A DNA stretch of 64,000 bases, taken from Calendula officinalis (lineage: Eukaryota > Streptophyta > Magnoliopsida > Asterales > Asteraceae). Position 1 is the stretch's first letter; each line of letters opens with the position of its first letter. The stretch covers positions 89,199,135-89,263,134 of the forward strand of contig OY970822.1 of the NCBI GenBank assembly GCA_963853835.1, written 5' to 3'. Of the stretch, positions 57,178-64,000 are shown in pieces. Made by a program: the position numbers and the translations under genes. The notes beneath the pieces are model-generated. The model searched no databases and was not told the DNA's origin. It saw only the letters and a program-made list of their open reading frames with translations.

Positions 57178-59654
57178 TAATTTCTCTTAACAATAACATA
57201 AAAACAGATCATAAATGACATAGGACAACGAATCCTTGATAAAAGAATACCTTTCGCCTTCTCACTCGGATGGGCAACAACAATACGACCAATTGAATCT
57301 CTTGTTTGTTGAGGCGACCTTCTCCTTTTATCTCCCTTCAAACGAAATAATCAAGAAATTGACTGTTCTGCACCGGATTATAATGCCAAAAATATGTTCA
57401 AATGAAGTTGTTTTGCTAAAAGTCCTGTAGAATGGAATATATGTTCTGCACCGGATTTTAACGCCAAAAATATGCATCAAAATGTTCTGCAAAAGTTTAA
57501 TCTAAAAAAAACAGAATATTAAGTGGAAGAACATTTATAAAACTTACAATGTTTTTCCACATGTAATCACATTGCCAATTAGAGTAGATGAATCAAGCTT
57601 AGAGGAGATTCTGTACCAAATATATTTTCCTTCATCTTCTTGTCAGCCAAAATATATTTTTACCAGAATTACGACACTGTCCTCACAGCAATCGGGAATT
57701 AAAAGTTCCACACCAATAGATAAAACATAAATGAATTTTGAAAGTAAAACAATAATATAACCTGAATAAGATGCCATGCAGCCCTAGAGAAAACTCGAGT
57801 CATTCCTTCTACAAATCTACATTGTAACATTCATTACTTAATACATTTTGTATCCAAAAAAAATAACTTATGTAAATTATTGCTAATAAATTTTGTTCAA
57901 CACATCAGCAGATGTCAGCATAGCATTATCATGTATTCTAGATCCATCATAATAGGCGGGTCGAGTGAGTTGGGTAACGGGTCAAAATGGGTAGTTTCCT
58001 ATACGGGCCGAAACACGTTAGGTAAAGTTGGGTTGGCCCAAAACAATATTTGTTCTAAAAACATAACTTTTTTAGTAACAATTAGCATGTTATATATTTT
58101 TCTTATTTTCTTACAAATATAACATATATTTACAACCTGTGCATAATTATAATCTCTTAATTTTTTACAAATAAATTATCCTATATGAAAAAACATTTTT
58201 AAACATTTATTTCATTAACGACAACTCGCAATTTCATCTTCTCTACATAAATATTAATCTGTCTATACTTTATTTTAATCCCAAATTAGAAACAAGTTAT
58301 TAAAATTATTTTATCTAGCCCTAACAAATTAAAATTTTAGCTCTGAACTTTTGATCTTCTGTTGGGGGTATATGTCTTATTCAAAGTTTTAAGGAGTAGA
58401 GGGGTATAATGGTCATATTATGAATTGTTGTTAATGAAGTTGATAAAAATGGGTAAATATGGTTTTGAGCATATATGCAATTCATCTTATCTGATTTTAT
58501 TTAGGTAATTGTATCCTGATATTGTAGTATTTGATAACATGCAGCAAGAGTATATTTGAGGAATAAGTGCCTGGAATTATAATTTGGAGTACCTGAAGAA
58601 TGTGCAAGTATTTTTCAAAATTATAACATGCTTCTACTGCATAAAACAGCTGACAGCTGACTGCTATTGACTGAGGATGACGGTATCATGAGATATGAAA
58701 AGCCCTAATCTGCCCCGGCAATCAAAACAATATCTCAATTCATCCATTAACCCAATCTATCTATTTAGTTTCAGTACTCAATTTCTATGGCATCTAATTG
58801 TATCATGAATAACGGTATCAAAACAAAACCAAGTTCAAATCGACGGATAGAACCTAAGAGAAGAGGATCATGAATAACGGTATCAAATCGACGATCTATT
58901 TTCTGAAATCTTAGAACCAAATAAAACAAAAAAGAATGAAACTGTAATAAATGGAATGAGACATACCTGATACCACTATACCAGAGCTGGAGAGACACGA
59001 ATTACATAGGGATAGAACAATGAGAGACGCAGGGGAGTGGAAGGGTACACGAGGAAGCAAAGGTTACTTGCTAATTGTTGTTGTCGGAAGTTACATGTGG
59101 ATACGATGTTGGATTAAGGTAGCGTCAGTGAATAAATTAGGGCATGGGGATTTAGGGATGGAATTTGGGTGCTGAACGAAGATGGTTTTGAGATGGGATT
59201 TGGGGATTTAGGGGTTAGGGTTTTAGAGAGAAGGGAGAAATTGAGAGTAGCCGCAGGTGTAAGAAATTGAAGCGAGACGGATAACGGTGAAGAGAAAACA
59301 ACGAATACGTTGAGGTTTTTGGGCGGCCAATGATTTAATTACATGTGGCATTTTCAACCAATGAGGGAGCTCCAAAGTGATGAGTTGGCGAACCTAAATC
59401 AAATGTAGCCTCATATATAGGAGAAGATTCATAAAACTTCAATTAAAGCATATTATAAAATTTATTTACTACACTAATATAATAAATAGTAATACAGGAA
59501 GTGCCGGATAGAATTTCAATTGATCATTTGATATTCCACACTTCAACAGACATGTTCCACTAAAAATACATATATAAATATATAATCAGTATAAAGATTG
59601 ACATTAAAAAACTTTGTATTATATATTCTTAACGATCAGTATAAAGATTGACAG

Positions 59655-59683
59655 CCCGTGATTCTTCACGGGTTATAACCTAG
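59655..59683 (+). mobile_element. Helitron 3' end, family B, plus orientation
   Basis: A hairpin (cccgtgattcttcacggg, 59655-59672) is followed by TTATAAC and CTAG, then T. It is the inverted counterpart of 53802-53830. Confidence 0.65.
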
Positions 59684-59972
59684 TATAAATATATAATCAA
59701 CACATAATAACTAGGTTTTAAGATTAGGTTTGGGCTTGGACACAAGATAATATGCAGATGGACTTATAAAAGTTTAATTTGCCAAAAAAAAAGGACCAAA
59801 ACGAAAATTGCCAATTTTAATAAACCTAACAGACACCATTTACACTTGCGTATTCTGCAAAAATAGCACAAGCCTGGTAAACTAAACTAAACTATACAGA
59901 CCTTGCCAATTTTAATAAATCTTCCATTCAGAAAAAAATATACTTATATTTATTACGTCATCATCCCAAACT

Positions 59973-61279
59973 TCAAATCTCAAGCCTATTAATTTCCTGT
60001 AAAAAACACAATCAACATACAAATATATATAGTTTTTTTTCAAAATAATCAAACGTTGAAATTAGGACTTACATTTATAGCCTGGAAAGATTCACTCACA
60101 GATGGCTTTAATTGAGGTCCATCAGATACAGATCTACCCAACCTACTGAAACGGCTTTGCCCCTAAAAAACATTTAAACAACCAATCATATACACTATCA
60201 ACCATATATTTTTATTTTTATTTTTATTTTTATTTTTATAAACGCTATCTAATCTTTAAAAGAAAATTAAAATGGCTCTATACAGAGAAGTACATTTTGG
60301 GCGACTTTTGACATGTTCAACCTATTTGGCTCATTTCGTTTTGCAGTTTTGGAATTTTTACCAGTGTGAGCAGTTAGAAATAAAACAAAAGTAAATTTGC
60401 ACGCATACCTCACGTAGAAAACCGTCATCTTGATTATCTGAAAAAAGAGAGGAATAGTAGACTGGATCATATATAGAACCACCCAACACATCTTGAGATG
60501 CAGATCCAAAAGTAGGTCTAGTGAATAAAGGGGTTGAAGGGTTTATAAAACTGTTTCTTATATCTTGATCTCCATCTTGTGGAATTGTATTATCTAATAA
60601 TGAAGAACCTAATCTATACATTTGTATCCATAATACTGACGATGTTGATCTCACTGACAACCCAATTATTTGCATTATTAGCGTCGCTTTTACCGAAAAT
60701 ATGGAAAATTTTCCATAAATTTCAGATGACATGTACCTGTGTTCATAATCAGGATTAAGGACCACAATGAACAAGGGAAAATAAGCTAAAATTGTGATTA
60801 AACTAACCAGATTTCATGACTGAAAAGGATGAACCACAAAATGTCTATCAAAATTGCACAAAACAGAAGAACAGCATAGCTTCGACCCAGTCTCTGGCTG
60901 CTACTCTCAATAGCAACTAACGCAAATAATGCAATCCCAAGATTAATCAGAGAAGCTCCAGAGTATAATGCTCCCAATGATCCAATCAAAGCACAACCAA
61001 TCTTCAAATATCAATACAATTTCCATCAATCAACATAAAATATACCTATCAAACCGATTATCAAATCACGATGCTGCCACTAATATAAATCCATCCATCA
61101 ATACATGTAGAGCAGCAGACACATACACGCACGCATACATATTATATGCATATATCTAGATATATTCGGAGAGAAAGAGACGGTACCTGAATGTAAATGA
61201 GAATAACGGCAACGGATTGAATCTTGTCGTAATCACGGAGCCATGTCTGTATCTGAGTGTTCAATTCATAACAAAGCAT
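59973..61279 (-). CDS. Four-helix membrane protein, probably AGTRAP-like
   Basis: Exons from the 5' end: 61279-61187, 61001-60808, 60736-60409, 60162-60073 and 59996-59973, all GT..AG with matching phases, giving 242 residues. Four hydrophobic segments are visible: VAVILIYIQIGCALIGSLGA, SLINLGIALFALVAI, AVLLFCAILIDILWFILF and ATLIMQIIGLSV. A polar cytosolic-type tail follows. Length and helix layout resemble the AGTRAP family of small membrane proteins; that match is from memory and only moderate. Function in plants is not known to me. The last exon is just 24 coding bases (ends NRLEI). The gene is divergent from PURA1. Confidence 0.75.
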
Positions 61280-61684
61280 CCTATAATAAACCCTAGCCTT
61301 CCGTAACCACAGCAATCCAGAAATTCAATTAACGAATCACGGTAGAGAGAAACATCGATTTCGAGAGAAATAAACATACAAATTGAATCAAAATTTGGCA
61401 GAAACGGTATAAGATTCTATAAGTCGGTTTACTCTAACAGGAATTACTGTGTGTTCTTGGTGTATGTGTGTGAAATATTAGTAGGAGAGTGTAGAATTTA
61501 CAATGGGAAGACGAACAAGAAGAAACAAGAGCCCCTTCTAACCTCACTGGTCCATTTTCGATTTTCTGCTTCTATTTCGCTAACTTACGTTTACCACCCT
61601 CGTTTTATGAACAAATCACTCAGAAGTCCCTTAACCTATAATTTTATTTTTGGTCTCGCTCGGTGTTAAAATATGTTTTTAATG
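61280..61684. other. Upstream region of the AGTRAP-like gene
   Basis: Leader and promoter of the minus-strand gene, with accctag-type sequence near 61310. No convincing TATA box. No other gene seen. Confidence 0.5.
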
Positions 61685-62136
61685 GAGTAAATTACACGAA
61701 TGGTCCTTTAACTTTATACTAAATTTCGCCAATGGTCTTTTAGTTTCAAAAATTTCACCGATGATCTTTATTTTTGAAACTTATTTCACTGATAGTCCTT
61801 TAGGCTTAACGGTGTTATATTTTTATGTTAAGTCTCCCATGTGAGATATGCACATGAGGGCATTATAGTCTTTTCTCATTTCAATTTTTGCACAAAAAAT
61901 CAAAAAACAAGCTTATTTACAACTTTTAAGGCAAAAAGTACCACACCACTTGAACACACCCACACCCATGTGCATCTCACATGGGAGACTTAACAGAAAA
62001 TTTTAACATTGTTAAGCCTAAAGGACTATCGGTGAAATAAGTTTAAAAAATAAAGACCATCCGTGTAATTTTTAAAACTAAAGGACCATTGGTGAAATTT
62101 AGTATAAAGTTAAAGGACCATTCGTGTAATTAACTC
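61685..62136. mobile_element. Mutator-type MITE, copy 3, 9-bp TSD
   Basis: Arms around gagtaaattacacgaatggt, same family as 12886-13343. The target duplication is 9 bp with one mismatch: tttttaatg (61676-61684) and ttttgaatg (62137-62145). It lies in the shared promoter interval of the AGTRAP-like gene and PURA1. Confidence 0.88.
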
Positions 62137-62382
62137 TTTTGAATGAGACTTCAAACAATATTTTGGTTTCATAGTGACTTGTAGTAAAATTCCAGGTACT
62201 CAAAATATAAATTGGGTAAAAACGTTTCTTTCGCGAGGAACTATAATAAAAGCGGTGGTTTGGTTTGTGTGACGAAAGGAAGACGAGACTGGGTCATGTC
62301 TGAGAAACCCTAATATCCCAATTCAGTTCAATTCCTCACTCAAACAATTCCAGATCTGCTAATTCACGTATCAATACATTAG

Positions 62383-62494
62383 GTGAGTATTATTCACCCT
62401 GCTTGCTTTGATTGATTGATTGATTGAATTTCATTGAGCAAGCTAAGAGTTGAAGTAACATTTTGGCATTTGTGAGTTTTGTTCGAATCTAAAG
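62383..62494 (+). other. Possible 5'UTR intron of PURA1
   Basis: A strong donor (attag|gtgagtatt) at 62382/62383 and a possible acceptor at 62493-62494 (tctaaag) lie before the ATG at 62514. The acceptor choice is uncertain. Confidence 0.45.
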
Positions 62495-62513
62495 GCGGCG
62501 GGGGACGGAGGAG

Positions 62514-64000
62514 ATGGACTTTATGTCAGGCGGCGGAGGTGGTGCCGGAAGCGGAGGGAATGATGTGGAGCTGTTATCTAAGACGTTACAGGTGGAGCAT
62601 AAGCTGTTTTACTTTGATCTCAAAGAGAATCCACGCGGACGTTACTTGAAGATATCGGAGAAGACGTCGGCAACAAGGTCCACCATAATCGTACCGTTCA
62701 ACGGAATCTCTTGGTTCTTTGATATCTTCAATTACTACGTCACTTCTGACGACCAAGATGTTTCTAGCAAGGAACTTCAGCTTGATAGCAAGGCAATTTA
62801 TTGTATTACATATTCAATATTTTATATACGTATTACATATATTTTACTGAACTGATTTCTATGTATAGTAATTTGATGATTTCTTTCTTCAGGTGTTTTA
62901 CTTTGATATTGGGGAAAACAGAAGGGGTCGGTTTCTGAAGGTATGCATTTCTGTAATTATTGTTACAAGTAAATATCTTCTACTCAATATGATTATAATA
63001 TGGAATTTGCACCTTTCTCAGTTTGTGTGTGTTTGATGATTATGTATTAAGAACTTGTGTGTAGTTGTATAGCAATATAGATTACCAGGAGGTCCAGGAG
63101 AGGACAGTATGGTCAATTTGCAAAATGTTAGTTTTTGAAACCTTTGAGTGGGCACAATAAGTTAATAAGGTGCTTGATTATTAATTGGTCAAACACTCAG
63201 AATACTCCTAAAAGATGTAACTAAATAAGGGAAAGGGGGAATCGCAGATCACATAAGTGCCGGTTGAATCGAGACATTATAGAAATTATATTGTTGCATT
63301 GATCTATTATTAGATGCAAGAGTGGTAATTTTTAATTTTGTTGGGTCCTTGGAAGCAGTAAGTTTTTTACTTGCATTGTTATAGGCTCTTAATTTCAAAG
63401 AATTTTTCCTATAAGGTACGTTTTAGGGAGAAAAAGAGTTTTTAGTTTTCCTTTATCATGCTTATATGTAGGACTAGCATTGTACATATACAAAGTAGTG
63501 GATTTTATTATTTGTAAGTTCTTAAATCTAATAGTTAAATACTTTCCAATTCGGGTTATACATACATTACGAATAGTTATAATTAAGATATATATTATAT
63601 TAATGGCGTTAAAAAATATATATCATTTAAATGGCGTTAAAAAAGATACAGTATATTATTTAAATGATAATGAGATGTTTGAGTTGCATTAATGGAGTAG
63701 GTATCTGAAGCATCAGTTAGCAGAAACCGCAGCACAATAATTGTACCTGCGGGTAGCACCCGAGATGAAGGATGGAGTGCATTCAGAAACATCTTAGAAG
63801 AAATAAACGAGGCATCTAAGCTTTTTGTTCTTCCCAATCAGGTTCCATTTTCAACCATTTTTCGTCTCTATTCTCATCTTACTTTTTCATAATAAATAAT
63901 TTATATTTATTCATAAACAGCAAAATACTGAAACTATCACCCAAGAACGACTAGTCGGTCTTTCTGATGACGTTGGTGCTGGTTTTATTGCTGGAAATAG
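62514..64000 (+). CDS. PURA1: Transcription factor Pur-alpha 1 (5' part, cut by window end)
   Basis: Exons: 62514-62792, 62893-62940, 63701-63841 and 63921 to beyond 64000. After a Gly-rich N-terminus, PUR repeat I (KLFYFDLKENPRGRYLKISE, STIIVPFNGISWF) and repeat II (VFYFDIGENRRGRFLK, VSEASVSRNRSTIIVPAGS) match plant Pur-alpha closely. Pur-alpha binds purine-rich single-stranded DNA and RNA, and in plants recognises telo-box promoters of translation and cell-cycle genes. Repeat III should lie right of the window. The first coding intron starts with GC (AAG|GCAATT) instead of GT; phase and protein continuity leave no GT alternative nearby. The start is the first ATG of the open frame. Confidence 0.95.

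Larger units (their letters stand above)
55500..59340 (-). pseudogene. Gene-like exons inside Helitron-flanked DNA, unidentified
   Basis: On the minus strand a leader with AAACCCTAACCCCTAA (about 59210) is followed by exon-like stretches with GT donors: about 57840-57770 (MLQCRFVEGMTRVFSRAAWH), 57720-57545 (VIPDCCEDSVVILV-like frame with a stop, then KLDSSTLIGNVITCGKT), 57345-57252 (RRRSPQQTRDSIGRIVVAHP), 56285-56130 (IMANLGSDRQYLVADYNAT) and 55860-55740 (KKLIGAKGGQVIMKADGVP). I recognise no family. Stops and a partial duplication at 55526-55627 (period 71) suggest decay. A host gene captured by a Helitron is one reading; exons and their linkage are uncertain. Confidence 0.35.

Noticed and set aside
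58771..58998. Minus-strand open frame of 75 residues
   Set aside because: Composition looks like leader or intron; it crosses a likely splice donor at 58976 and contains no motif.
1..64000. CRISPR arrays, operons, riboswitches, tRNA and rRNA genes
   Set aside because: None seen. The tRNA-like boxes belong to SINEs, and the gene structure is that of a plant nuclear genome.

Overview
The window is nuclear DNA of a flowering plant. It is AT-rich and has introns with GT..AG borders, plastid transit peptides, plant-only gene families (CYP716 cytochrome P450, subtilase, plastid Cpn60-beta, plant Pur-alpha) and a dense load of plant transposons. The LINE proteins, the CYP716 duplication and the MITE content suit an asterid eudicot, possibly Asteraceae; that placement is inference. 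I see no bacterial operon, CRISPR array, tRNA or rRNA gene.

Layout. 1-6.7 kb: a decayed LINE (476-6127, minus strand) with a 17-bp target-site duplication lies upstream of an orphan last exon of a CYP716 P450 (6414-6716). 7.7-12.9 kb: a hAT-type MITE, then a complete four-exon CYP716 gene (8860-12858) whose introns are filled with MITEs. 14.4-18.1 kb: plastid chaperonin CPN60B on the minus strand, 13 coding exons, with a 14-nt last coding exon and a 5'UTR intron that ends at the ATG. 22.2-27.3 kb: a ten-exon subtilase of the SBT3 type carrying two small frameshifting indels. 27.3-36.3 kb: mostly transposons, including a non-autonomous LTR element whose 5' LTR carries a 373-bp hairpin element and a 949-bp solo LTR. 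36.3-38.1 kb: a seven-exon plastid-targeted NusB-domain gene (minus). 39.9-43.0 kb: LTR and broken gag of a Ty3/gypsy-like element. 46.4-49.6 kb: cytosolic pyruvate kinase, three exons. 50.3 kb: a SINE with a perfect 15-bp target duplication. 51.0-53.3 kb: a RING-H2 E3 ligase with its coding region in one exon and a 5'UTR intron (minus). 53.8-59.7 kb: Helitron 3' ends in opposite orientations around unrecognised gene-like exons. 60.0-61.3 kb: a five-exon four-helix membrane protein, probably AGTRAP-like (minus). 62.5 kb to the end: the 5' part of Pur-alpha (PURA1), with a GC-AG first coding intron.

The intact genes are unrelated housekeeping or specialised-metabolism genes and do not form a pathway. 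CPN60B and the NusB-domain protein both act in plastids; the CYP716 gene and its orphan exon look like a tandem duplication. The clearest unusual biology is in transposon nesting, captured exons and splice-site oddities rather than in a new multi-gene system. Exon borders come from reading splice sites and reading-frame continuity by eye; no transcript data or database search was available.
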